In this document: one piece after another, positions 18,174 through 27,152 of the stretch
Position numbering within the stretch: the first letter of the stretch is position 1
Layout of the letters: every line of letters begins with the position of its first letter
From: Clostridia bacterium
GTDB taxonomy: Bacteria; Bacillota; Clostridia; Christensenellales; CAG-138
NCBI GenBank assembly: GCA_017538255.1
Contig: JAFYJD010000006.1
Coordinates: 1 to 64,000 of the forward strand
Direction: 5' to 3'
Length of the DNA: 64,000 bases
Notes under the pieces: generated by a model
Seen by the model: the letters and a program-made list of their open reading frames with translations, nothing else
Database searches by the model: none
Told to the model about the DNA's origin: nothing
Program-made: the position numbers and the translations under genes

Positions 18174-20279
18174 TTAATCGATCTTTCTGTTGTAATGTCC
18201 GCGCGTGGCACCTTGGAGTTTTTCGACTCTTTGGCCGGAAACGGCGGCAAAAAACGCCGAGAGCCTGCCCTCTATCGTTCTATCGTCGGCGGCTGTGAAA
18301 TCGAGCCCGTACACGGCGCAGCGTGGGAGTTCATGAAGGATGTCGATGAGGTCGCTCTGCCGGCAGTTCATCATCCTGACGAGGCATTTATCATCGAATC
18401 TGACGGTATCGAGCGGGAACACACGCCCCGCTTCGTCCGTTATCGCACCGGCGTCGTGAGCGCAGTTTTGACAGCCACGGTGCTCCTTTACGGGGCAATG
18501 TACGAACTGCATAACGGGCGTGCGCGCGTGAACGCTCAGTATCAGGCTTTGACCGTACTCGGCAGCGAGCGCTTCGAGTTGCGCCTTGGCAAGTTCAGCG
18601 GACGGTATGACGGCGTCAAAACCGAGCCGCAAAAGTTCGCTCACGGTATAGGAGTTGAGCGCGTTAAGTCCGATGCCGGCGAACTTGGTTTTCATATCTC
18701 GTATGAGCGTCAACTGTCCGATATTGTTCGCTTCCGCACCGTCAAAAAGCCCGGAATCGACGAGTTTCTTTACATACTCGCGCTGTTTTGCGGTAATCAG
18801 CACATTCGGAAGGGCAAGAAAGAGTTTTTTGTCCTGCGGGAGTCCGCGCTTCAGCGTTCTTATTTCATCAAGCGTAAAGCCGCACGGCACAATGCCAACT
18901 GTATCGGCGCCGTTTTCAAATGCGATGCGTGCTTTATAGGTCGTGTTCACAACGCAGTAAACGGTTTTTTTTCGTGCGTCGGCGCTATATCGCTTGGGCG
19001 CGGTCTTAACAAAGGGCGTGCCGCTTGTTTCCGAGGTGTTTCTTATATGGAACGCTTCGGCGAGCGCGCTTGAAGCGTCACGCCTCATGGCGTTCAGTTC
19101 GGCGGCTGAGATATAGCAATCAGAGTCCATCTCGACCGCGCTGTTTACCAAACAAAACGGCGTATCGCCGAGTTTTGCGAGGCGGGACAGATAGGTTTCC
19201 TCGCTCTGCGGCTTTTGGGACGGCTGAACTGCCGCGCCGAGAACGCTAACGTGCTTGTTGCGGCAGGTCATATCAAGGCGCGCGGGCGAGCCTACGCGCA
19301 ATTTCAGAAGTGCGTCAGCGGGCAGTTTTCTCTGTTCGCCGTCAAAACTCAGCTTTGCGTCCTTGACGGCTTTTGTTTCGGGCTTGCTGCTTCCGACCCT
19401 GTCGGTCTTCACGCTGTCGAAGAAGAAATGCGATGTACTGAAATCGCCCCTGTTGAAAAAGTCATAAAGTTCCTTCTTCATTGCATTGATCTGCGCCTTA
19501 TCCGCGCCGTCAAGCGCGGCGCGGTAGCACCTTGTGACCGTCGCAACGTACTCCGGTTTTTTCATCCTGCCTTCGAGTTTTATGCAGCATACGCCCGCAT
19601 CCTCAAGCGCCTGCAAATGCTCTATCATACATATGTCGTTCGGCGAAAGGCATCGGTCAGTTTCCTTTGGCAATCCGCTTACGCTCGCGCATTTTCTGCA
19701 CGGTTGGGCGCACGTGCCGCGATTTCCGCTGCGCTCGCCCGCCATCGACGAATACAGACATCCGCCCGAAAAACTCATACAGAGCGCGCCGTGTCCGAAC
19801 GCTTCGAGTTCGATATCGGATGCGGTTTTAAGCAGCCTTATGTCCTCAAGCGACACTTCCCTTGCAAGCACCGCACGCTCGATCCCCATACTTTTGCAGT
19901 ATTCAAGACCGCCGATATCGTGTATGCCCATCTGCGTGCTCGCGTGGATTTTGAGCGACGGATACTCGTTTTTGATGCGCGCGGCAAGCCCGAGATCCTG
20001 AACGAGAACCGCGTCGGCGCCGTATTTATACAGTTCGCCCGCAAAGGCGAGCGCCGTGTCGAGTTCACGGTCGAAAACGAGCGTGTTCAGCGTGATGTAT
20101 GCGCGAACGCCGCGCTCGTGGCAATAGTCGAGCGCATTCACAAGCCCTTCGCCCTCAAAATTGTCGGCAAAGCGCCTCGCATTCAGAATACTTCCGCCGA
20201 AGTATACGGCATCCGCTCCGTTTTGTACCGCGGCAACGAGTGCTTCCCTGCTGCCCGCTGGCGCCAAAAGTTCCATCAT
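18174..20279 (-). CDS. U32-family peptidase / RlhA-like protein
   Basis: This 701-residue protein has an N-terminal U32 domain beginning MELLAPAGSREALVAAVQNGADAVY. It has a cysteine cluster RGTCAQPCRKC near residues 190-200 and another in VHCPVKEHRGCQNCAHDAG near the C-terminus. A DUF3656-like middle region follows the U32 part. Members with this layout include RlhA, needed for 23S rRNA cytidine hydroxylation, so an RNA modification role is more likely than proteolysis (family knowledge). Two consecutive ATGs (20279, 20276) are possible starts and neither has a strong RBS. Confidence 0.9.
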   Translation of the reverse strand: MMELLAPAGSREALVAAVQNGADAVYFGGSILNARRFADNFEGEGLVNALDYCHERGVRAYITLNTLVFDRELDTALAFAGELYKYGADAVLVQDLGLAARIKNEYPSLKIHASTQMGIHDIGGLEYCKSMGIERAVLAREVSLEDIRLLKTASDIELEAFGHGALCMSFSGGCLYSSMAGERSGNRGTCAQPCRKCASVSGLPKETDRCLSPNDICMIEHLQALEDAGVCCIKLEGRMKKPEYVATVTRCYRAALDGADKAQINAMKKELYDFFNRGDFSTSHFFFDSVKTDRVGSSKPETKAVKDAKLSFDGEQRKLPADALLKLRVGSPARLDMTCRNKHVSVLGAAVQPSQKPQSEETYLSRLAKLGDTPFCLVNSAVEMDSDCYISAAELNAMRRDASSALAEAFHIRNTSETSGTPFVKTAPKRYSADARKKTVYCVVNTTYKARIAFENGADTVGIVPCGFTLDEIRTLKRGLPQDKKLFLALPNVLITAKQREYVKKLVDSGLFDGAEANNIGQLTLIRDMKTKFAGIGLNALNSYTVSELLRLGFDAVIPSAELAKAQLEALAAEYGQSLILSVHARTPVMQFVHCPVKEHRGCQNCAHDAGAITDEAGRVFPLDTVRFDDKCLVRMMNCRQSDLIDILHELPRCAVYGLDFTAADDRTIEGRLSAFFAAVSGQRVEKLQGATRGHYNRKID

Positions 20280-20350
20280 AGTTTGTTAAAAACCATCTTT
20301 CCGATCATCAAGCGTCGACACGCCCGACTCATTATAACTCTCCGATTATA

Positions 20351-20379
20351 ATTATACTTCATAATCCGTTATGTTGCAA
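20351..20379 (-). promoter_or_regulatory. promoter of the U32-mutS2 run
   Basis: On the minus strand TTGCAA (20379-20374) and TATAAT (20356-20351) are separated by 17 bp, about 70 bp before the U32 gene. A second TTATAAT lies about 20 bp further down. It abuts the terminator of the upstream gene. Confidence 0.6.
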
Positions 20380-20380
20380 G

Positions 20381-20416
20381 AAAAAGCGGCGGTTTTATTT
20401 AAAAACCGCCGCTTTT
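20381..20416. terminator. intrinsic terminator after the CapD-like gene
   Basis: GCGGCGGTTTT (20386-20396) pairs with AAAACCGCCGC (20402-20412), flanked by A5 on the left and T4 on the right, so it can act on both strands. It lies 27 bp past the CapD-like stop on the minus strand. Confidence 0.85.
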
Positions 20417-20442
20417 GTTTGATCCGGCTAACGTGCGCGCCA

Positions 20443-22326
20443 TCACGCGCCCGTTGGATGATAGGTGTTCACTATCTTGCCGACTGCCTTGCGGATATCG
20501 GGCGAATTCTGATCGCAGAGGGTTTTGAGCGATCTGAGCGACGCGACGAACTCCTTTTCGTCCATCTCTATCGGGTGCCCGATATAGATGAGTTCGTTCG
20601 CCGTGCGTTCCATACCTTCCTCGCACATAAGCAGTTCTTCGTAAAGTTTTTCTCCCGGCCTAAGGCCTGTGTACTGTATCTGGATATCTACATCCGGCTC
20701 AAATCCTGAGAGTTTTATCATATTGCGCGCAAGATCGTCTATGCGGACAGGCTTGCCCATATCGAGCACAAATATCTCGCCGCCCTTTGCGTATGCGCCC
20801 GCCTGCAAAACGAGCGATACCGCCTCGGGTATGGTCATAAAATAGCGTATAATGTCCCGATGTGTTACTGTTACGGGGCCTCCCTGCTCAATCTGCTTTT
20901 TGAAAAGCGGGATCACCGAACCGTTGGAGCCAAGCACGTTGCCGAAGCGCACCGCGACATATTCGGTATCGGAATGGTTGTTCATCGTTTGTACGATCAT
21001 CTCGCATATGCGCTTGCTCGCGCCCATAACGTTGGTCGGGTTGACCGCCTTGTCGGTGCTGATGAGGAGCATCCGCTTTGCTTTGTACTTGTCCGCCGCC
21101 CGGGCAACATTGAGCGTACCGAAGACATTGTTCTTTATCGCCTCGTTCGGGCTCGTTTCCATAAGAGGCACGTGCTTATGCGCCGCGGCGTGGAACACAT
21201 AGTCGGGTCGAAACTCTTCAAATATCGCGTCAAGACGCTCTTCATCACGCACGGAGCCGATGAGCGCAACTATATCGAGTTCGGGATATTTGCGTTTGAG
21301 TTCGAGCTGGATATCGTAGGCATTGTTTTCGTAGATATCGAAGATTATCAGCGTTTTGGGCGAGTTTGCGGCGATCTGCCTGCAAAGTTCGCTGCCTATC
21401 GAGCCGCCGCCGCCCGTTACGATGATCGTGCTGCCCTTAACATAGCCGATGATATCGGAAAGATCGACGTTAACGGAGTCCCTTCCGAGCAAGTCCTCTA
21501 TCTGGACGTTTCGTATCTGGCTGATGCTGACCTGACCGCTTGACAGTTGAAGCAAACTCGGAAGTATCCTCAAATTGCAGTCGGTATTGTGACAGATCTC
21601 GATTATCTCCCTGCGCTGCGCGTTTGTCGCGGACGGGACAGCGAGGATTATCTCCTCGATCGAGTACTTCTTTACGGCTTCGACGATCTTTTCCCTGCCG
21701 CCGATTACCGTTACGCCGTACATGCGCTGACCCCATTTGTTCTTGTCGTCGTCAACGACGCAGACTATGCGGTTTGTTGCGTTTTTGCTTGCCTGAATAT
21801 CGCTGATCGTCAGCATACCCGAACGGCCTGCCCCGACAAGCAGGGTGCGCTTGCCGCCGCGGCTTATATGCAGCCAGTTGCGCCTTAAAAGCCTGTAGGA
21901 AAAGCGCGTCAAAAGCACAAATCCCGCAAGGAAAATGCCGTTAAGCACATGAAAACTCATCGGCATTTTAAGCAGAAGGAATTTCATAATTATAAAACTG
22001 AGCGAATCGATGACAAGACAGGCTGCGACGATCCTTAGCGCTTCGTCGAGCGAAGCGTATTCCCAAAGGCTGGCGTATATCCTGAATAGAGCAAATACTC
22101 CGAGCCCGATAACGGTATAAGGAACTGCGAACTTGATCAGACTTGCGAGGTAATCGCTTTTTGCAACCGCAATAAAATCGAGATCCTGCGCCACAACAAG
22201 TGCGAGGAATGAAACAGCGTTCAATACGATTATATCTATGAGGATGAGAAGCAGGATGCGCCAGGTCTTTATCGGAACCTTTTTCACATCGAATTTTTTA
22301 TCGTTATTATAATGAATATTTTTCAT
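20443..22326 (-). CDS. CapD/FlaA1-type nucleotide-sugar 4,6-dehydratase, membrane-bound
   Basis: This 627-residue polysaccharide biosynthesis protein has four membrane segments in the first 130 residues, a CoA-binding-like Rossmann fold (GAGRSGMLTI), then a second NAD-binding SDR domain with TGGGGSIGSELCRQI and the active-site stretch STDKAVNPTNVMGASKR. The TDK plus MGASK pattern matches the FlaA1/PglF/CapD class acting on UDP-GlcNAc. It probably makes a diamino- or deoxy-sugar for surface glycans. I use the ATG at 22326, nine bases after GAGGG, rather than the ATG at 22335, which directly abuts it. It stands alone between its own promoter and terminator, without glycosyltransferase neighbours. 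Confidence 0.92.
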   Translation of the reverse strand: MKNIHYNNDKKFDVKKVPIKTWRILLLILIDIIVLNAVSFLALVVAQDLDFIAVAKSDYLASLIKFAVPYTVIGLGVFALFRIYASLWEYASLDEALRIVAACLVIDSLSFIIMKFLLLKMPMSFHVLNGIFLAGFVLLTRFSYRLLRRNWLHISRGGKRTLLVGAGRSGMLTISDIQASKNATNRIVCVVDDDKNKWGQRMYGVTVIGGREKIVEAVKKYSIEEIILAVPSATNAQRREIIEICHNTDCNLRILPSLLQLSSGQVSISQIRNVQIEDLLGRDSVNVDLSDIIGYVKGSTIIVTGGGGSIGSELCRQIAANSPKTLIIFDIYENNAYDIQLELKRKYPELDIVALIGSVRDEERLDAIFEEFRPDYVFHAAAHKHVPLMETSPNEAIKNNVFGTLNVARAADKYKAKRMLLISTDKAVNPTNVMGASKRICEMIVQTMNNHSDTEYVAVRFGNVLGSNGSVIPLFKKQIEQGGPVTVTHRDIIRYFMTIPEAVSLVLQAGAYAKGGEIFVLDMGKPVRIDDLARNMIKLSGFEPDVDIQIQYTGLRPGEKLYEELLMCEEGMERTANELIYIGHPIEMDEKEFVASLRSLKTLCDQNSPDIRKAVGKIVNTYHPTGA

Positions 22327-22391
22327 AATCAGCATCCCTCTTATCGCGCCAAACGGCAGATAAAGACACTTAAGCGGTTTTCTTCGTTTCT

Positions 22392-22420
22392 ATTATATAC
22401 GCACGGATTCTAATTGTCAA
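22392..22420 (-). promoter_or_regulatory. full-consensus SigA promoter of the CapD-like gene
   Basis: On the minus strand TTGACA (22420-22415), a 17 bp spacer and TATAAT (22397-22392) match consensus at all 12 positions. The leader is about 60 bases. Confidence 0.8.
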
Positions 22421-22525
22421 TGATTATGCGCGATGACACATTTTTCCGCTTGTGAAAGAGTTTGCCGAATCAAAACAGCTTCAAGCGAAAATAATAAATG
22501 AATCCAGAAAAAATCGGAGCGCACT

Positions 22526-23761
22526 ATGAAAAAATCAAAAAATGCGATACAAAAAAAGTTCATACGCCTTTTCGGATTCATACTCGCGTCCGCAGTTGCC
22601 GTGTTCAACTTCACCGATGATATGTGCGCTGTACGCGCGCTGCCGGAAGTAGTGTTCATCGAGCGTGGAACACCTTCACCGATATTTGAAAACTTCCGTA
22701 CGTCATCGCGCGCCGTTGCCGCCGGCAGCGGTATGGACGAAACCCTCAGCGCACGCAGGATCACATACAGGCTGTTCGATCTTATCGAACTTGCAAGAGT
22801 ATACGTATATGAATCCGACCGAACGGAGTACCTGCCCTGCGGCAACGCCGTCGGCATATCGATACGCACCGACGGTGTAGCAGTCGTCGGCTTTGGCGAT
22901 ATCATAACATCTGGCGGCAAAAGCGTCTGCCCTGCGCGTGAAGCCGGCGTCAAGGCGGGCGATATCATAAAAAGCGTCAACGGGCAAAAGGTTTTGACGA
23001 GCGCGAAATTGCGCGAGGCGCTGGATATCGATAAGGAAAACACCAGGATAACGCTTGAGCGGGAGGGCAGAACGGTTGAGTTAAGCATTTCCCCCGCCGT
23101 CGACGGCGCGGGCCGCGCGCTGATCGGTCTATGGGTGCGCGACAGCACGATCGGCATCGGCACGCTTTCTTTCGTTTCCAAGGACGGTCTGATGACCGCG
23201 GCGCTTGGACACGCGGTGGTCGATGCGGATACGGGCAAACTCTTGCCCGTGCACGACGGCGAGATGGTCAAAGCCGAGATAATCGGAGTATCCAAAGGAA
23301 GCGCCGGCAGACCCGGTGAACTGAAAGGCACCTTTACTTCCGATAACGAGCGCATAGGCAGCATCGAAGTTAATACCGAACTCGGCGTTTTCGGCAGATT
23401 TGACGAAGGCGGCGCGCTTGATATAGACGCAGACGCGTTCATACCGATAGCGTTTCCAAACGAGGTGAAGGAAGGCGGCGCGGTTATCCTCGCGCAGGTC
23501 GGCTCAGGGCCTGTCGAGGAGTATTCCTGCAAGATACTGCGTACTGTAAAACAAAACAAGCCCGCGCAAAAAGGGCTTGTTATAAAGATAACCGATAAAA
23601 GACTCATCGAAGCCACGGGCGGCATAGTTCAGGGTATGAGCGGCAGTCCGATAATACAGGACGGCAAACTCGTCGGCGTGATAACGCATGTGTTTGTAAA
23701 CGATTCGCTCAAGGGCTACGGAATCTATGCCTATTGGATGAAGGAACTTATGAACGGATAG
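22526..23761 (+). CDS. spoIVB: SpoIVB sporulation signalling serine peptidase
   Basis: This 411-residue S55-family protease is made in the forespore and cuts SpoIVFA to release pro-SigK processing (family knowledge). It has an N-terminal membrane anchor (about 13-30), a PDZ domain (about 105-195) and the peptidase domain. The triad fits H229 in LGHAVVDADTG, D357 in KITDKRL and S372 in GMSGSPIIQ, and the D-to-S spacing of 15 equals that of Bacillus SpoIVB. GGAG lies at proper spacing before the ATG. A weak SigG-like pair (GAATC, 18 bp, AATAATA at 22490-22496) precedes it. It overlaps recN tail to tail by 31 bp, unlike the usual same-strand order. Confidence 0.95.
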   Translation: MKKSKNAIQKKFIRLFGFILASAVAVFNFTDDMCAVRALPEVVFIERGTPSPIFENFRTSSRAVAAGSGMDETLSARRITYRLFDLIELARVYVYESDRTEYLPCGNAVGISIRTDGVAVVGFGDIITSGGKSVCPAREAGVKAGDIIKSVNGQKVLTSAKLREALDIDKENTRITLEREGRTVELSISPAVDGAGRALIGLWVRDSTIGIGTLSFVSKDGLMTAALGHAVVDADTGKLLPVHDGEMVKAEIIGVSKGSAGRPGELKGTFTSDNERIGSIEVNTELGVFGRFDEGGALDIDADAFIPIAFPNEVKEGGAVILAQVGSGPVEEYSCKILRTVKQNKPAQKGLVIKITDKRLIEATGGIVQGMSGSPIIQDGKLVGVITHVFVNDSLKGYGIYAYWMKELMNG

Positions 23762-25467
23762 CGCCGGTTACAGTTTTTTTTGAAAGCGTTCGCGCGGGAG
23801 ATCATCTCCGAAGCGTATTTGGCGGCGGTACCGTCGGAATCTGCGTCGCCCATGATGCGTGCAAGTTCCGCTCCCCTTTCGTTCGGGTCGAGCGTGCGAA
23901 GAGCGGTCGTGGTCCTGCCGTCCGAAACGTTCTTTTCAACAAAGAGATGCTCGTCAGCAAATGCCGCGATCTGCGGAAGATGCGTAACGGAGAGCACCTG
24001 TTTTGAACGCGAAACGATGCTGAGGCGCTCGCCGACCTTGGTCGCCGTCGTCCCGCTGATGCCGGCGTCCACCTCATCGAATATCAGCGTCGGTATACTG
24101 TCGTATGCGGCGCATACGGTCTTTATCGCAAGCATAACGCGCGCCGTTTCGCCGCCGGAAGCCACCTTTGAAAGGGGTTTTATATCCTCGCCCGCGTTGG
24201 CGGTGAACATAAATTCGACCTCGTCCGCGCCGCCATGCCTGATTTCCGAAACGGTGTTGAACGCGGTTTTGAAAACGGCGTTCGGCATACCGAGTTGTTT
24301 GAGTTCGCCGTCCACGCCCGCTTCAAGCCGCTTTGCAGCTGATTTTCTTGCCTCGGTAAGCGCGTTCGCTTCAAGCGCGTATTCGGCAATTATGTGCGCT
24401 TTTTGTTTTTCAAGCGCTGTGCGAAGTTCATCCGCGCCCGTCAGAGCGTCGAACTCGGATTGCAGTTCGGCTCGGAACTCGAGCACCTTTTCGACAGAGC
24501 CGCCGTATTTGCGTTTGAGCGAAGCAATGAGATCGAGCCTTGTTTCGAGTTCGTTGAGCCTGTCCGGCGAATACTCAAAGGCAAAGCGCTGTTCGCGGAG
24601 TTGATACGACGCGTCCTCTATCTCGTAAAAGGCGTTGTTCATACGCTCGTAAAGTTCCGAATACTGCTCCGAAAGTTCGGAGATATCTCCGAGCGCGTCT
24701 ACGCAGGCGCGAAGTTTATCGAGCGCGCCGCCGTCCGCTGAAAGTTTGACGGACGCGTTTTCAAGCGCGGAGTTGATTTTTTCGGCGTTTGAGAGAAGTT
24801 TGACTTCCTCCTCTATCGCCTCTTCCTCGCCCGCTTTCGGCTCCGCGGCATCGATCTCGCGCATCTGATAGGCGATTATGTCGAGCCGCCTTTCCCGCTC
24901 CTCGGCGGAAACAAAGCCCGCGTTCAGTTTTTTTGTTATATCGCGGTATTCTTCCGACAGATGCGCGACCTTTTGCTTTAACGGCTCAACGGTTTCGGCC
25001 GCAAACGCGTCGAGTATCTTTATATGTTTTTTGGAGTCGAGCAACGATTGGTGTTCGTGCTGGCCGTGCACGTCCACGAGCGTTTCGGTTATGCTTTTTA
25101 GCGCGTTCAGAGTTATGATCTCGCCGTTGAGCCTTACGAGGCTCTTGCCCGCCGTAGTTATCTCGCGCACTATCACGAGTTCGCCCTCGGAGCAGTCTAT
25201 CCCCATCTCATCGAGCAGTTCAAACAGCCTCGCGGTATCCTCGGTTGGCTCCGTGCCTATATCGAAGAATGCTTCGACACGCGCTTTTTGCTTTCCCGAA
25301 GCGATTATCTCTTTGTTTGCACGCTCGCCGAGAACAAGGTTCACGCTGTCGATAATTATCGATTTGCCCGCGCCTGTTTCGCCCGTGAGCACGTTAAAGC
25401 CCCGGGCGAGTTCGATGTCGAGTTTGTTTATCAAGGCAATATCGTTTATTATCAGTCTTCGAAGCAT
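23731..25467 (-). CDS. recN: DNA repair protein RecN
   Basis: This 578-residue SMC-like ATPase acts in double-strand break repair. The N-terminal Walker A is GETGAGKSIIIDS, a central pair of coiled coils runs from about 150 to 370, and the C-terminal half has the signature VASGGETARVMLAIK and Walker B TLIFDEVDAGISG. Length is normal. It ends a long minus-strand housekeeping run. Its last 10 codons overlap the last codons of spoIVB on the other strand, leaving no room for a terminator. The argR gene often found just before recN in Clostridia is absent here. Confidence 0.96.
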   Translation of the reverse strand: MLRRLIINDIALINKLDIELARGFNVLTGETGAGKSIIIDSVNLVLGERANKEIIASGKQKARVEAFFDIGTEPTEDTARLFELLDEMGIDCSEGELVIVREITTAGKSLVRLNGEIITLNALKSITETLVDVHGQHEHQSLLDSKKHIKILDAFAAETVEPLKQKVAHLSEEYRDITKKLNAGFVSAEERERRLDIIAYQMREIDAAEPKAGEEEAIEEEVKLLSNAEKINSALENASVKLSADGGALDKLRACVDALGDISELSEQYSELYERMNNAFYEIEDASYQLREQRFAFEYSPDRLNELETRLDLIASLKRKYGGSVEKVLEFRAELQSEFDALTGADELRTALEKQKAHIIAEYALEANALTEARKSAAKRLEAGVDGELKQLGMPNAVFKTAFNTVSEIRHGGADEVEFMFTANAGEDIKPLSKVASGGETARVMLAIKTVCAAYDSIPTLIFDEVDAGISGTTATKVGERLSIVSRSKQVLSVTHLPQIAAFADEHLFVEKNVSDGRTTTALRTLDPNERGAELARIMGDADSDGTAAKYASEMISRANAFKKNCNRRYPFISSFIQ

Positions 25468-25485
25468 AGTCTTTTCTCCAAGATG

Positions 25486-26301
25486 TCAGGCGAGTTTTTC
25501 GCGGATAAGTTTAAAAACGTTCCTGTCCGTAACGCGAATGAATTTGACGCGGGTATGCGCCTTTTGAACGGTTATCCTGTCGCCCTCGGGCAGATCCGCG
25601 AGTTGAGCGCCGTCCGAATGAAGCACGCAGTCGCTGCGCATAACGACCTCTACGCGCGAATCGAACGATACGACGACGGGGCGCACCGTAAGCGAATGTG
25701 GGCAGATCGGCGTAACTAGTATGACATCGAGATTGGGCCCGATGACCGGCCCTCCCGCCGATATCGAGTAGCCCGTTGAACCAGTCGACGACGAAATTAT
25801 CACGCCGTCGCTATGGATTACGCCCATCGAGTAGCCGTCGATCAGCACCTCGAAGTGGGCGACGGACGAAAAGCCTTTTTTGGCGACCATAAAGTCGTTG
25901 AGGCATACGAACTCGTTTTCGCCTGCGGTAGCTTTGAGCATCGCCGATTCCTCCAAACGATACTCCCCCGCCAGGAAGCGCGAAAACGCGGCTTCAAGCC
26001 CGTCGACATCGGTCTCGCTGAAAAAGCCGATCTTGCCGAGATTTACGCCAAGTATCGGAGTATCGACAGAAAGCCCGTTATTGACGGCGGACGAAACGGC
26101 GGAAAGCACCGTGCCGTCGCCGCCGATTATTATAATGCAGAGCGGTTTTCCCTTTTCGGCTTCGGTAAAAAGAGCGGTCGGGTCGGTAAATGTCCTTGCG
26201 GCGATACCCGCGTTTTCGACAACCTTTTTCGCGCGTTCAAGCGCCGAGAGATAATCGGGCTTTGTTATGTTTGCAATTATGAATACGCTTTTTGTTTTCA
26301 T
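25486..26301 (-). CDS. nadK: NAD kinase
   Basis: This 271-residue ATP-NAD kinase makes NADP. The catalytic GGDGT motif is in IIIGGDGTVLSA, the second motif is GVNLGKIGFFSE, and the NE/D and STGSTGYSISAGGP segments of the family are intact. It lies 18 bp before recN and 19 bp after tlyA on the minus strand, the standard Firmicutes order apart from the missing argR. Confidence 0.96.
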   Translation of the reverse strand: MKTKSVFIIANITKPDYLSALERAKKVVENAGIAARTFTDPTALFTEAEKGKPLCIIIIGGDGTVLSAVSSAVNNGLSVDTPILGVNLGKIGFFSETDVDGLEAAFSRFLAGEYRLEESAMLKATAGENEFVCLNDFMVAKKGFSSVAHFEVLIDGYSMGVIHSDGVIISSSTGSTGYSISAGGPVIGPNLDVILVTPICPHSLTVRPVVVSFDSRVEVVMRSDCVLHSDGAQLADLPEGDRITVQKAHTRVKFIRVTDRNVFKLIREKLA

Positions 26302-26320
26302 ACCGTTTCCTTACAAAAAA

Positions 26321-27139
26321 TCAGTCTTTGAACGCAGCGTGCGCGTTTTCGACCACATCGCGCGCCGATATCGGCAGTTCGCCCGTCCGTTCCGCTTCGC
26401 CCTCGGCTAAAGAAAGATGCAGATGGAGCAGAAACTCGATATTGCCCTTTGGTCCGGTTATCGGTGAAAAGTCCGCGCCCCTGACCTCGAAGCCCGCAGA
26501 TGCGGCAAATCTTGCCGTTTCCTCGAGCACCTCAATATGTGTGTTTTTGTCGCGAACGACGCCGTTTTTGCCGACCTTGCCCCTGCCCGCCTCAAACTGC
26601 GGCTTAACGAGAGCAACGCAGTCGGAGCCCTTTTGAAGCACGTTTTTGAGCGCGGGAAGGATGAGTTTTACGGATATGAACGAAACATCGATCGTGGCGA
26701 ACGACGGCGCTTCGTCGAACCACGACGGCTCCATAAGCCTTGCGTTGTGCCGCTCCATACATACGACCCTTTCGTCGTTTCGGAGCCGCCAATCAAGTTG
26801 CCCGTAGCCGACGTCGACCGAGAATACTTTTTTTGCGCCGCTTTTGAGCATACAGTCCGTAAACCCGCCTGTCGAGGCGCCTACATCAACGCAGACCTTT
26901 GATTCAAGGTCGATGTTGAATCTGTCCATCGCCTTTTGGAGTTTAAGTCCTCCTCGGCTGACGAACGGTATCGGATCCTCTTTTAGAGAGAGCGTCTGCC
27001 CGTCCTTATATGTATCGCTCGGCTTCATAACACGAACGCCGTCAAGGAGCACGACGCCCTCGATGATAAGCGCCTTTGCCCTCTCACGGCTCTGCGCAAG
27101 CCCGAGTTCCACCAGTTTGTTATCGACCCTTTCCGCCAA
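26321..27139 (-). CDS. tlyA: TlyA-family rRNA (cytidine-2'-O)-methyltransferase
   Basis: This 272-residue TlyA family protein has an N-terminal S4 RNA-binding domain (about 3-65; ERAKALIIEGVVLLDG) and an FtsJ-type methyltransferase fold with the SAM motif VDVGASTGGFTDCML. Members methylate 16S and 23S rRNA riboses. The older label hemolysin is not supported by mechanism. It sits between dxs and nadK as in other Clostridia. Confidence 0.93.
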   Translation of the reverse strand: MAERVDNKLVELGLAQSRERAKALIIEGVVLLDGVRVMKPSDTYKDGQTLSLKEDPIPFVSRGGLKLQKAMDRFNIDLESKVCVDVGASTGGFTDCMLKSGAKKVFSVDVGYGQLDWRLRNDERVVCMERHNARLMEPSWFDEAPSFATIDVSFISVKLILPALKNVLQKGSDCVALVKPQFEAGRGKVGKNGVVRDKNTHIEVLEETARFAASAGFEVRGADFSPITGPKGNIEFLLHLHLSLAEGEAERTGELPISARDVVENAHAAFKD

Positions 27140-27152
27140 GTTGTTCTCCGTT

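Noticed and set aside
17775..19073. 432-codon open frame opposite mutS2 and the U32 gene
   Set aside because: It spans two real genes on the other strand and resembles no family.
22466..22496. SigG promoter for spoIVB (GAATC, 18 bp, AATAATA)
   Set aside because: It matches the consensus too loosely to list as a feature, and is mentioned only in the spoIVB entry.
22417..23625. 402-codon open frame opposite spoIVB
   Set aside because: SpoIVB is clearly the real gene. The antisense frame is serine/proline-rich, typical of a shadow frame.
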